DNA of 64,000 nt from Polynucleobacter sp. AP-Sving-400A-A2. Its GTDB lineage: Bacteria; Pseudomonadota; Gammaproteobacteria; Burkholderiales; Burkholderiaceae. The position numbers and the translations under genes are program-made. Under the pieces are notes generated by a model. That model worked only from the letters and a program-made list of their open reading frames with translations, was not told the origin of the DNA and searched no databases. Where the stretch lies: the NCBI RefSeq assembly GCF_018688155.1, contig NZ_CP061312.1, positions 558,001 through 622,000 on the forward strand, given 5' to 3'. Shown one piece after another: positions 50,108 to 58,311 of the stretch. The number at the start of each line of letters is the position of its first letter. The stretch's first letter is position 1.

Positions 50108-51253
50108 ATGAAAATCAAATGCGCTGAAATCTACCCCTTATCCATTCCACTTATCGAGCCCATCAAAATGTCTCGTGAAATGGTGGTGGATGCAAAAACG
50201 GTATTGATCTGCCTAACCGATGATAAGGGTCGACAGGGTTGGGGTGAGGCCTCAGTCGCGCCTTTGATGACCGGGGAAAGCCTGGATAGTCTCGTTGGTA
50301 GCATTAAGTACTTGGTGGAATATGCATTGCCAATAGATTGGAGTGAGCCAGCCGAATTTGCAAGTGTTTTTAATCGAATTTTGTATGCCAATGCATCAGC
50401 AAAATCTTGTTTAGAGATGGCTTTATTAGATTTATACACCCAAGAGCGCTCCCTACCTTTATGGCGATATCTGCGTACTGAAGGTGGTGTCTTAGCAGAT
50501 GCAGTTCCTGCACCCATACCCTTGTTGAGAATGCTGGGCGGCTCATTGGACAAAGAGCTGAGCGATGCCAAGGCATTTCGTGAGCTTGGATTTAGGCATT
50601 GGAAAATTAAAATTGGCTCACTGTCGCTTGATGAAGATCTGCACAGGGTGAGAGTGCTGTGCGATGCCTTGGAGGGTGACGTCATCTCTGTTGATGCAAA
50701 CTGCGCGCTCACTTTGACAGATGCTCTTCGATTTTGCCAGTCAGAGTCGGCAAGTAAATTAACGTTTGCAGAGCAGTTGGTTTCTACAGAGCTGCCCATG
50801 GCAGATTTCGTACTACTCAATAAGAGTTCTCCCATTCCAATCGGATTGGATGAGTCAGTCCATGGCCTTAGTGAGCTTGAGCAATTAATCGAGGCTAAGG
50901 CATTGAGTGGAGCAAGCTTAAAGCTGATTAAAACAGGTGGAGTGATGCAGGCACTTGAATGTGCCAAATTACTAGAGCGGCATGAGCTCTCACTCAATTT
51001 AGCGTGCAAGATTGCGGAGACTTCTTTGTCAGCGGCAGCGACAGCATCTCTAGGATTTGCGATGGGCAAAGTCAATTGGGGTTTTAGCATGTCAAATCAG
51101 TACTTGAAGTTTGATATTTGTGACATACCACTCATAGCCAAGCAGGGAAGCTTTGGGGTGAGCCAACTAGCGCCGAGCGGCATTGGTGTAGTTCCAAATC
51201 TTGATCGAGTAAAGGAAGCCATTGCAAAGGGGTATGCGGCTATTCAATATTGA
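50108..51253 (+). CDS. Enolase-superfamily enzyme, muconate-lactonizing subgroup
   Basis: A 381-residue TIM-barrel enzyme with an N-terminal capping domain. Catalytic residues of the MLE subgroup are visible: K166-x-K168 (HWKIKIGS), metal ligands D196 (VDANC), E222 (FAEQ), D248-E249 (GLDES), and a second general base K272 in LKLIKTGG. Members are cycloisomerases, racemases/epimerases or OSB synthases; mandelate-racemase members have a His in place of the second Lys. Activity on the island's substrate is inferred. The ATG is 66 bases from the divergent Bug gene; the end overlaps the convergent dehydrogenase gene by 14 bases. Confidence 0.85.
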   Translation: MKIKCAEIYPLSIPLIEPIKMSREMVVDAKTVLICLTDDKGRQGWGEASVAPLMTGESLDSLVGSIKYLVEYALPIDWSEPAEFASVFNRILYANASAKSCLEMALLDLYTQERSLPLWRYLRTEGGVLADAVPAPIPLLRMLGGSLDKELSDAKAFRELGFRHWKIKIGSLSLDEDLHRVRVLCDALEGDVISVDANCALTLTDALRFCQSESASKLTFAEQLVSTELPMADFVLLNKSSPIPIGLDESVHGLSELEQLIEAKALSGASLKLIKTGGVMQALECAKLLERHELSLNLACKIAETSLSAAATASLGFAMGKVNWGFSMSNQYLKFDICDIPLIAKQGSFGVSQLAPSGIGVVPNLDRVKEAIAKGYAAIQY

Positions 51254-52175
51254 GAACATCGAAAGCGGCCTTCAGCCTCCTGGAGTAGGAGTCTGAGACT
51301 TGCTGTATTTCTTCTGGCGTCCACTTTCTGAAACCTTCGCCAGATTTCATCCCTGTTTTTCCTTCGCTCATCAGCTGCACTACCTTCGGGGGTAGGGTAG
51401 TGATGTTGGAGAGCGATGGATAAATCTCTTTTGCGGCATTTGCCATCCCATCCCATCCTGAGATCTCTTTTTGAGTCATTGGGCCAACTGCGGCATATCG
51501 AAAGCCAAAGCTATAACGAACGGCATCATCAATATCCTCAGGGCTTGCAATACCCTCTTGTACAAGCGATAGGGCTTCACGCATGAGTGCATGCTGAATA
51601 CGATTCGCCAAAAAACCAGGAATATCTTTTTTTACTAAAACGGGTTTTTTGCCGATGCTTTTGTAAAGGCTGCAAGCCTGCTCTGCAAATACCAGTTCCG
51701 TTTTCTCCCCCATGACCACCTCTACTAAAGGTACAACCTCGGCTGGCATAAAGTAATGCGCTCCCATCATTCGATTGGCGGTTTTAAGTCCAGAAGCAAT
51801 TTTGCTGATTGGAAACCCCGAGCTATTGCTGCCAATGGGGATATGCGCTGGAACGCGTTCGTCAAGGTATTGAAATATCTCTTGCTTCAGTGCAAGATTT
51901 TCTGCCACAGTTTCGATGACCCAGTCACACCCATTCCAGTCGGACCAGTTCTCAAGGACTGCAGTCTTCTGTTTAGTCTTGATTGCATCTTGGCTCTGGC
52001 TGGAGTAGACCCCGACAATCCCCATTTTCTGAGCGAGTGTCAGCGCTTTATCTAGGCATGCATCCGCTTTATCTTTGCTTCTACCCAAAATGACAACTGG
52101 AATACTTTGTGCAACAAATCCTGCAGCAATACCTGCGGCCATGATTCCGGTACCGATTACGGCAACATAGTTCAT
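51240..52175 (-). CDS. 3-hydroxyacyl-CoA dehydrogenase family (L-gulonate 3-dehydrogenase-like)
   Basis: A 311-residue NAD-dependent dehydrogenase. Rossmann motif GTGIMAAGIAAGF at 8-20, catalytic-region GAHYFMPAEVVPLVEVV and KDIPGFLANRIQHALMREAL near the middle, and a C-terminal helical domain. Length and form match both short-type 3-hydroxyacyl-CoA dehydrogenases and lambda-crystallin/L-gulonate 3-dehydrogenases. Next to lactonase and sugar-acid dehydratase genes, the latter type of substrate is more likely, by inference. It is divergent from the SMP-30 gene and probably regulated with it. Confidence 0.85.
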   Translation of the reverse strand: MNYVAVIGTGIMAAGIAAGFVAQSIPVVILGRSKDKADACLDKALTLAQKMGIVGVYSSQSQDAIKTKQKTAVLENWSDWNGCDWVIETVAENLALKQEIFQYLDERVPAHIPIGSNSSGFPISKIASGLKTANRMMGAHYFMPAEVVPLVEVVMGEKTELVFAEQACSLYKSIGKKPVLVKKDIPGFLANRIQHALMREALSLVQEGIASPEDIDDAVRYSFGFRYAAVGPMTQKEISGWDGMANAAKEIYPSLSNITTLPPKVVQLMSEGKTGMKSGEGFRKWTPEEIQQVSDSYSRRLKAAFDVLNIE

Positions 52176-52187
52176 AAGAAACCTTAC

Positions 52188-52297
52188 TTATACGGTTAAG
52201 TTTTAATAAATTAAGCTCATCATAAGCTTATATTTACAGTACATTATCACCAATTATGTTTTAATTGTGAATCATTTAAATAAACCTATCCGTATAA
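52188..52297. promoter_or_regulatory. Divergent regulatory region with paired TTATACGG sites
   Basis: Between the dehydrogenase and lactonase genes the octamer TTATACGG occurs at 52188-52195 and as its inverse complement CCGTATAA at 52290-52297, one near each start, about 95 bases apart. Likely recognition sites for the GntR-type regulator encoded two genes downstream; this is inference. Confidence 0.5.
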
Positions 52298-52319
52298 CTA
52301 CAAAGAGGAACAATCAACT

Positions 52320-53252
52320 ATGACGATGCACAACCCATTTCAGCCTGTAGAGAAAATTAAGGCAGAAGTCTTTATGTCAATGCCTGGGAAGTTCAGAAAG
52401 AAGTCCCGCACAGGCTGGTCTGATCCAAACCGCCAAAACGCTGAAGTAGAGTGCTTTTTAGAAGGCCCTTCTTTTGACCGTGAGGGTAACTTATGGTTTC
52501 TAGACATCCCTTTTGGACGAGTCTTCAGAATTACACCCAAGGGTGACTGGGATTTGGTAACCCAATTTGATGGCTGGCCGAATGGATTGAAGTTCCACAA
52601 AGATGGCCGTGCGTTTATTTGTGATTACAAGCTAGGCTTATTGGCCCTCGATCCGAAAACTGGAAAAGTAGAAACAATTCTCGGGTCCATGTATAGCGAA
52701 AACTTCAAGGGCTTGAATGATTTGCACTTTGCCTCCAATGGTGATCTGTACTTTACTGATCAGGGGCAAACTGGAATTGCAGATCCAACAGGCAGAGTAT
52801 TTCGATTGCGTGCCAATGGCCAATTAGATCGTTTGGCTATTAACGTACCGAGTCCTAATGGCATCACCTTAAATACGCAAGAAAAGCATGTATTCGTTGC
52901 GGCAACAAGATCTCAGCAAATTTGGCGTTTACCACTGATGGCTGATGGTTCTGTCTCTAAAACGGGTGTTGCAATTCAGTTAACAGGTGGTGTTGCCGGA
53001 CCTGATGGTATTGAGATGGATTCTGAAAATGGTTTGCTCGTTTGCCACTTAGGCATTGGTATCTGGAGATTTGATAGCAATATGCTCCCGACACATTTGA
53101 TCTACTCAGATAACCCACACCACCATCACTTGGCAAACATGTGTTTTGGTGGCGAAGATAATCGAGATTTGTACATTACTGAATCTCTCTCCGGCGATAT
53201 CTTGAAGGCACGCTTACCCGTAGCCGGCAAAAAAATGTTTGGTCTGTCCTAA
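52320..53252 (+). CDS. SMP-30/gluconolactonase family lactonase
   Basis: A 310-residue six-bladed beta-propeller lactonase. Metal-site residues of the family appear in FLEGPSFDREGNLWFLDI (Glu), SPNGITLN (Asn) and GPDGIEMD (Asp). Cytoplasmic, no signal peptide. It would open a sugar lactone to the aldonic acid. AGAGGA (52304-52309) precedes the ATG. The GntR gene follows without a gap. Confidence 0.9.
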   Translation: MTMHNPFQPVEKIKAEVFMSMPGKFRKKSRTGWSDPNRQNAEVECFLEGPSFDREGNLWFLDIPFGRVFRITPKGDWDLVTQFDGWPNGLKFHKDGRAFICDYKLGLLALDPKTGKVETILGSMYSENFKGLNDLHFASNGDLYFTDQGQTGIADPTGRVFRLRANGQLDRLAINVPSPNGITLNTQEKHVFVAATRSQQIWRLPLMADGSVSKTGVAIQLTGGVAGPDGIEMDSENGLLVCHLGIGIWRFDSNMLPTHLIYSDNPHHHHLANMCFGGEDNRDLYITESLSGDILKARLPVAGKKMFGLS

Positions 53253-53253
53253 G

Positions 53254-53988
53254 TTGAAAGAATCTCTACCGCTCTATAAAACCTTAGCGAATGCGCTAGC
53301 TCAGCGTATTTATGAGGGCGATTGGGCGGTAGGTTCTCACTTGCCATCTGAAGCAGTACTTTGCAAAAGTTTCACAGCAAGTCGCCATACCTTAAGACAT
53401 GCTCTTCAAACCTTGGAGCGAGATGGTATGGTCTTGCGTCGTCAAGGGGCGCCAACTCAGGTGATCTCCAGACGGAAGGTGAGAAGGTTTACACAAAGCT
53501 TTAATTCACCTGTTGATATTTTGAGTTATCCAAGAAATACCTATCGACAAAACACCATTGAAGAATTTATTGAGCTCGATAAACCGCTTAGCGAGATGAT
53601 TGGTGATGCAGTTGGATCCTCTTGGTATCACATTGGAGCTATTCGAAAGCAGCGAGATACCGAAGAGGTGATTGCTTGGACTGATATTTATATTCTGCCT
53701 CAATTTGCATCCTTGACATCGGAGCCTGAGCACAGTCAAGTGATGGTGTTCGAGCAGATCGAGAAAAAGTATGGCACTCGAATTGATCGAGCTGAGGTTG
53801 ATGTTTATGCCATTAACGTATCTTCTGATATTGCAAAGAAGCTTGGGTTAAAGGTGCATGCCCCCTGTTTAGTCATTGTTCGGCGTTACTTTGACAATCA
53901 GGATAAGCTTTTTGAAGTAACCTTCACTTACCATCCTCACAATAGATACACTTATAAAATGGAATTTAAGAGTGATGCTGGGAATTAA
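53254..53988 (+). CDS. GntR-family regulator with UTRA effector domain (HutC type)
   Basis: A 244-residue repressor with an N-terminal winged helix (about 6-70: QRIYEGDWAVGSHLPSEAVL, then TASRHTLRHALQTLERDGMV) and a C-terminal UTRA ligand domain (about 85-240, ending TFTYHPHNRYTYKMEF). TTG at 53254, just after the lactonase stop, is preferred to TTG at 53239. It most likely controls the island in response to its substrate. Confidence 0.87.
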   Translation: MKESLPLYKTLANALAQRIYEGDWAVGSHLPSEAVLCKSFTASRHTLRHALQTLERDGMVLRRQGAPTQVISRRKVRRFTQSFNSPVDILSYPRNTYRQNTIEEFIELDKPLSEMIGDAVGSSWYHIGAIRKQRDTEEVIAWTDIYILPQFASLTSEPEHSQVMVFEQIEKKYGTRIDRAEVDVYAINVSSDIAKKLGLKVHAPCLVIVRRYFDNQDKLFEVTFTYHPHNRYTYKMEFKSDAGN

Positions 53989-54003
53989 ATCGTCAGAATA
54001 AAC

Positions 54004-55053
54004 ATGAAATATTTATCTACAACTAAGGCCGAGGCATTCATTGCACAAGCATTGCACGCTAACCAAGTACCTTTGGCGGATGCCACGCTTGTAGCCCAAC
54101 TGATGATCCAGTCAGATCTCGTTGGCGCTGATGGCCATGGAATTTTCAGACTGCCCGCTTACATTAAGCGGATTCGGGCTGGCGGTATTAATTTGAGTCC
54201 CAATATTCAGATTGAACGTGAGCAGGGTGCAACCGCTTTGATCAATGGGGATAACGCCTTAGGTCATTTGGTAATGAACAAGGCAGTTGATGTTGCAATA
54301 GAAAAAGTAAAACAACACAGCGTTTGTTGGGTTGGTAGTCACTATGGAAATCATTCCGGTGCAGCATCTGTATATGTCAGAAAGCTAGCCGAGCAGGGAT
54401 ATATCGGCATCTATATGGCGGTTGGTAACGCCAATCACATGGCGCCATGGGGCGGCATTGACTTATTGTTGTCCACCAATCCGATTGCTATTGCGGTTCC
54501 TTCCGGGGATAAGCCGATCGTTCTCTTGGATATCGCGACTACAGTCGCTGCCTACGGCAAGGTAAAGCTTGCCGCCCAAAAGGGTGAATCTATCCCTGAT
54601 ACTTGGATGATCGATCGACAAGGTCAACCCATTACCGATCCGCAAAAATCGAGTGAGGGATCATTGCTCCCTATCGGAGGTTACAAGGGATATGGTTTAG
54701 CTGTCATGATCGGCCTTCTTGCTGGGGCGCTCAATAATGCTGCAGTTGGTAAAGGCACGATTGACTTTAATGCGCATCATGATTTAATTACCAATACTGG
54801 TCAAACAATCATCGCTGTTGATCCAAGTGCTTTTGGTGATAAAGAGCAGTTTGTTGCCCGAGTGATTGCTTTGGTCGATGATTTAAAGGCATCCTCTACA
54901 CTGCCAGGCGTGAATCAAATTCGGGTGCCCGGTGATGGTGCTGCAAGGGTGATGGCGGAGAGACTTTCGTGTGGCATTCCGATTTCAAGTGAATTACAAG
55001 AGTCATTGAATAACTGCGCCAAAGAGTGCGGGATTACAGCATTAGATTTATAA
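54004..55053 (+). CDS. Ldh2/malate dehydrogenase-type oxidoreductase
   Basis: A 349-residue NAD(P)-dependent 2-hydroxyacid dehydrogenase of the Ldh2 (YbiC/YiaK) family, unrelated to the Rossmann LDH family. Catalytic H45 lies in GADGHGIFRLPAYIKRI; further motifs are GSHYGNHSGAASVY and LPIGGYKGYGLAVMI. Known members act on malate, sulfolactate, diketogulonate or ureidoglycolate. Here it could interconvert a keto- and hydroxy-acid of the sugar-acid route. It lies 15 bases after the GntR gene. Confidence 0.9.
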   Translation: MKYLSTTKAEAFIAQALHANQVPLADATLVAQLMIQSDLVGADGHGIFRLPAYIKRIRAGGINLSPNIQIEREQGATALINGDNALGHLVMNKAVDVAIEKVKQHSVCWVGSHYGNHSGAASVYVRKLAEQGYIGIYMAVGNANHMAPWGGIDLLLSTNPIAIAVPSGDKPIVLLDIATTVAAYGKVKLAAQKGESIPDTWMIDRQGQPITDPQKSSEGSLLPIGGYKGYGLAVMIGLLAGALNNAAVGKGTIDFNAHHDLITNTGQTIIAVDPSAFGDKEQFVARVIALVDDLKASSTLPGVNQIRVPGDGAARVMAERLSCGIPISSELQESLNNCAKECGITALDL

Positions 55054-55073
55054 CTTACCGGAGGAGACAAATA

Positions 55074-56045
55074 ATGATTAAAAAATCAATTAAAAAAATA
55101 GTGTTGAGTTCTTTAGTGTTGCCACTAGTTTTCGGGACGGCGTTTGCGTCCTATCCAGATAAGCCCATAAAGATGTTGGTTGGGTATGCGCCAGGAAGTT
55201 CAACCGACATCGTTGGGAGAATGGTGGCCAATGAGCTCAGCATCGCCTTAAAGCAATCGGTCATTGTGGAGAATAGAGGCGGTGCTGCAGGTAGTTTGGC
55301 GGCTGATGCAGTTGCTAAAAGCGCTCCAGATGGTTACACCGTCTTATTTGCGCAAAATGGCTTAGCAATTAACGTCGCTGCAAACCCAAGACTCCCTTTT
55401 AACGGTCAAAAAGATTTGCTACCCGTTGTCGGAGTAGCCGCTACCCCACATATCTTGATTGTGAATACCAATTCCAAAGCTAAAAATGTGGCTGATTTAA
55501 TTTCTATGCTCCGAGCTGATCCTGGAAAGATGAGCTTTGGCTCCTCTGGGATTGGTAACTCCGACCACATGGCTGGAGAGCTATTCCTGGCAACCACTGG
55601 TACTCAAGCGATTCATATTCCATACAAGGGTGGATCACCAGCTGCAACAGATTTAGTGGGCGGTCAAATTGATTTTTACTTTGCTGGCATGCCAGTGGGG
55701 CTACCTTTATATAAAGGTGAAAAAGTCAATGCACTGGCTGTTACTAGCAAGAATCGATTTAGCGGGGCTCCTGAATTAGTTACCATGCAAGAGGCTGGTG
55801 TAAAGGGTTATGAAATGGCTTTGTGGCAAGGCCTGTTTGTTCCAGCTGGAACGCCTCCTGCCATTATCAACACCCTCAGCAAGACAATCTTGAAAATTCT
55901 CGAGACTCCAGAGATGAAAGAGCGTTTTGTGAAGGCGGGTGTGCAAATTGCACCGATGACTACCCAGCAATTTACCGATTTATATGTCTCTGATATTGCC
56001 AGATGGAAAGTGGTGATTGAAAAGGCAAAAATTAAGCTAGATTAA
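55074..56045 (+). CDS. Bug/TctC family substrate-binding protein (second of island)
   Basis: A 323-residue periplasmic receptor, start ATG 55074 with GGAGGAGA (55061-55068); the frame is open from 55026 but that overlaps the oxidoreductase gene. Signal peptide KKIVLSSLVLPLVFGTAFA, then YPDKPIKMLVGYAPGSSTDIV. Like the first one in the island it has no TctAB neighbour. It is the last gene of the plus-strand operon, followed by a terminator. Confidence 0.92.
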   Translation: MIKKSIKKIVLSSLVLPLVFGTAFASYPDKPIKMLVGYAPGSSTDIVGRMVANELSIALKQSVIVENRGGAAGSLAADAVAKSAPDGYTVLFAQNGLAINVAANPRLPFNGQKDLLPVVGVAATPHILIVNTNSKAKNVADLISMLRADPGKMSFGSSGIGNSDHMAGELFLATTGTQAIHIPYKGGSPAATDLVGGQIDFYFAGMPVGLPLYKGEKVNALAVTSKNRFSGAPELVTMQEAGVKGYEMALWQGLFVPAGTPPAIINTLSKTILKILETPEMKERFVKAGVQIAPMTTQQFTDLYVSDIARWKVVIEKAKIKLD

Positions 56046-56064
56046 TTTAAGCTGACTCCGTCGC

Positions 56065-56096
56065 AAGGGTATTGACCTCAGTCGATACCCTTTTTT
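56065..56096. terminator. Bidirectional terminator between Bug gene and pirin gene
   Basis: AAGGGTATTGAC (56065-56076) pairs with GTCGATACCCTT (56081-56092), one G-T pair, CTCA loop, followed by TTTT. Ends the island operon. Confidence 0.9.
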
Positions 56097-56799
56097 ATTC
56101 GCTGCTGAGATCGAACACCAAGACCTCAGCATCTTTGCCGTCACCAATAAGTAGGCTACTTTCATTCTCTATTAGTAGTGCATCTCCACTTGATAGAAGT
56201 ATGTCATTGACATGTAGGGAGCCTCTTATCAGATGCACATAGGCCTTACGCTGTAAATCGAGATCTAATTTTTGGGAATGGTGACCATCAAAAAGGCCCA
56301 CATATATTCTGGCATCCGCATGAATTTTGATGGCATTCCCTGAACCATCCGGCGATGCAATTAAGCAGAGCTTGTTTTGCTTTGCTGAGGGTGGAATCGA
56401 TTTTTGCTCATAACTTGGCGGGATTTCCATGACATTGGGTTCTATCCAAATTTGTAGGAAGTGGGTAGTTTGATCTTTGGCGTGATTAAACTCGCTATGG
56501 GTAACTCCAGTTCCGGCACTCATGCGTTGAACGTCACCCGGTGGAATACCTTTGATATTTCCCATGCTGTCTTCGTGCGCTAATTGCCCAGACAAAACAT
56601 AGCTGATGATTTCCATGTTGCGGTGGCCATGCTTACCAAAACCCATGCCTGCAGCCACCTTGTCCTCATTAATTACCCTTAAATTGCCCCAGCCCATGAA
56701 TCGGGGGTCGTGATAGCCCGCAAAAGAGAAGGAATGGAAGCTTTTAAGCCAGCCATGATCAGCGTAGCCGCGGTCTTGAGCTTTTCGAAGGGTTAGCAT
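56095..56799 (-). CDS. Pirin family protein
   Basis: A 234-residue bicupin of the pirin family, a metal protein with quercetinase activity in some members. Metal-binding N-terminal cupin: FGKHGHRNMEIISYVLSGQLAHEDSMGN (core residues H and E visible), and GTGVTHSEFNHAK. The RTKxDRGYADHGWL opening is typical (here RKAQDRGYADHGWLKSFHS). Single-gene unit. Confidence 0.92.
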   Translation of the reverse strand: MLTLRKAQDRGYADHGWLKSFHSFSFAGYHDPRFMGWGNLRVINEDKVAAGMGFGKHGHRNMEIISYVLSGQLAHEDSMGNIKGIPPGDVQRMSAGTGVTHSEFNHAKDQTTHFLQIWIEPNVMEIPPSYEQKSIPPSAKQNKLCLIASPDGSGNAIKIHADARIYVGLFDGHHSQKLDLDLQRKAYVHLIRGSLHVNDILLSSGDALLIENESSLLIGDGKDAEVLVFDLSSE

Positions 56800-56871
56800 G
56801 AGGAGAGTCTTTTCTGGAGGGTAGTAATCACATTATCATTAGCTTTTGACATATTTGCTGATTGGCCTTCC

Positions 56872-58278
56872 ATGGGAAGTATCAAACAAGACATTAAAGA
56901 AACCTATCTCGGGCTATATGAGACCGTTCAGGAAAAGTGGAGTGATTTTTCTCAGTTCCTGAAAGAGGCTTGGCCTATCTTGGTCTTTCTCTTGGTAGCC
57001 TTGCTCGGAGTGTGGTGGTACGCTGATCCACCACCACCAAGACACGTGGTGATGGCAACTGGTCAGCTCGGGGGTTCCTACGACGTTTTAGGAAAAAAGT
57101 ACGCTGCCTTTTTCAATAAAAAAGGCATTACTCTCGAATTACTCCCTACAAAAGGTGCCGAGGAAAATGTGGCCCACTTGGTTGATCGTAAGGATCCAGT
57201 TCAAGCTGCCTTTGTACAAGCAGGCGCATTTAATCCTCATGAGGTTACTGGAGTGGAATCTCTTGGCACGATTTCATATGATCCAATTTGGTTGTTTTAT
57301 CGTGGTCCAGAAATTAAGGTGGATGATTTTCAGGCCATTAAAGCTCGTGCCAGCTTCTTTCTAAATTCTAGAATGTCGGTTGGTTTGAAGGGTAGTGGAA
57401 CCCACGCTCAAGCAATGCATATCCTGAAAGCGAATGGCTTTGAGGAAGGGTCACATTTTCTGCATCTCTCTGGTGCTCATTCGGCTGAAGCTTTGCAAAA
57501 AGGCGAGATCGATGCGGCGTTCATTGTGGATGCTTATGAGGCTCCGAATGTCCAGAAATTGCTAAAGGATCCTAATTTACATTTGGTTGCCTTTGATCGA
57601 GCTGAGGCGTATGCACGCTTACTGCCATATATGCAAATACTAAATGTCCCTGCAGGTGCATTTAGCCTAGCGCGGAATTTTCCTCCAAGAGATATTAAGT
57701 TGATGGCTTCAACTACCAATTTACTGATTGATGACAGAATGCATCCGGCACTCCAATTTTTATTTTTAGAGGCTGCACGTGAGATTAATGGTAAAGCAAG
57801 CTTCTTTGCGGAGAGTGGTGAATTCCCTTCCTTTAAAAATACAGGTCTCCCACAAAGCTCTGTAGCCTTGCATTACGAAAAAAATGGCTCGCCATTACTA
57901 ATGCTCTATTTCCCTTTTTGGTTGGCAGAGCTGATCAATCGCTTGGTTTTTGTATTGCTGCCGTTCTGTGCCGTGGCATATCCTGTCTTGCTTACTTTAC
58001 CGGGCTATCGCAACAAGCGAATGAAGCGAAAAATTGATAGGTTGTACGGCACTCTAAAGAGCTATGAGCAAGAACTCACTGCAAACTTTCTGCCAGCAGT
58101 GAAAGATGAATATCTGAAGAAATTGGATTTACTGGAGTACGAGGCATTGCAGTTAAAAGTCTCTAAAAGTATGTCTAGCGATTATTACGCCTTACGCACC
58201 AGCATAGACTATGTCCGTAACTGCCTCAATCGGGGTGTGCATCCATATCAATCCCAAGAGAATGCTGTTGGCGTATAG
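56872..58278 (+). CDS. TAXI-family solute-binding protein, membrane-anchored
   Basis: A 468-residue protein: N-terminal transmembrane helix (about 33-52), a TAXI/TRAP-type solute-binding domain (about 60-340; HVVMATGQLGGSYDVLGKKY, then VGLKGSGTHAQAMHIL), a second pair of hydrophobic segments (about 345-380) and a basic, helical cytoplasmic tail (380-468). Classical TAXI proteins are free in the periplasm and work with a DctM/DctQ-type permease; no such permease is near. It may be a sensor or part of an unknown system. DUF3422 follows after 33 bases. Confidence 0.82.
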   Translation: MGSIKQDIKETYLGLYETVQEKWSDFSQFLKEAWPILVFLLVALLGVWWYADPPPPRHVVMATGQLGGSYDVLGKKYAAFFNKKGITLELLPTKGAEENVAHLVDRKDPVQAAFVQAGAFNPHEVTGVESLGTISYDPIWLFYRGPEIKVDDFQAIKARASFFLNSRMSVGLKGSGTHAQAMHILKANGFEEGSHFLHLSGAHSAEALQKGEIDAAFIVDAYEAPNVQKLLKDPNLHLVAFDRAEAYARLLPYMQILNVPAGAFSLARNFPPRDIKLMASTTNLLIDDRMHPALQFLFLEAAREINGKASFFAESGEFPSFKNTGLPQSSVALHYEKNGSPLLMLYFPFWLAELINRLVFVLLPFCAVAYPVLLTLPGYRNKRMKRKIDRLYGTLKSYEQELTANFLPAVKDEYLKKLDLLEYEALQLKVSKSMSSDYYALRTSIDYVRNCLNRGVHPYQSQENAVGV

Positions 58279-58311
58279 TTTAAGCATATCTATCCAATCG
58301 AGCTAAGCCCT

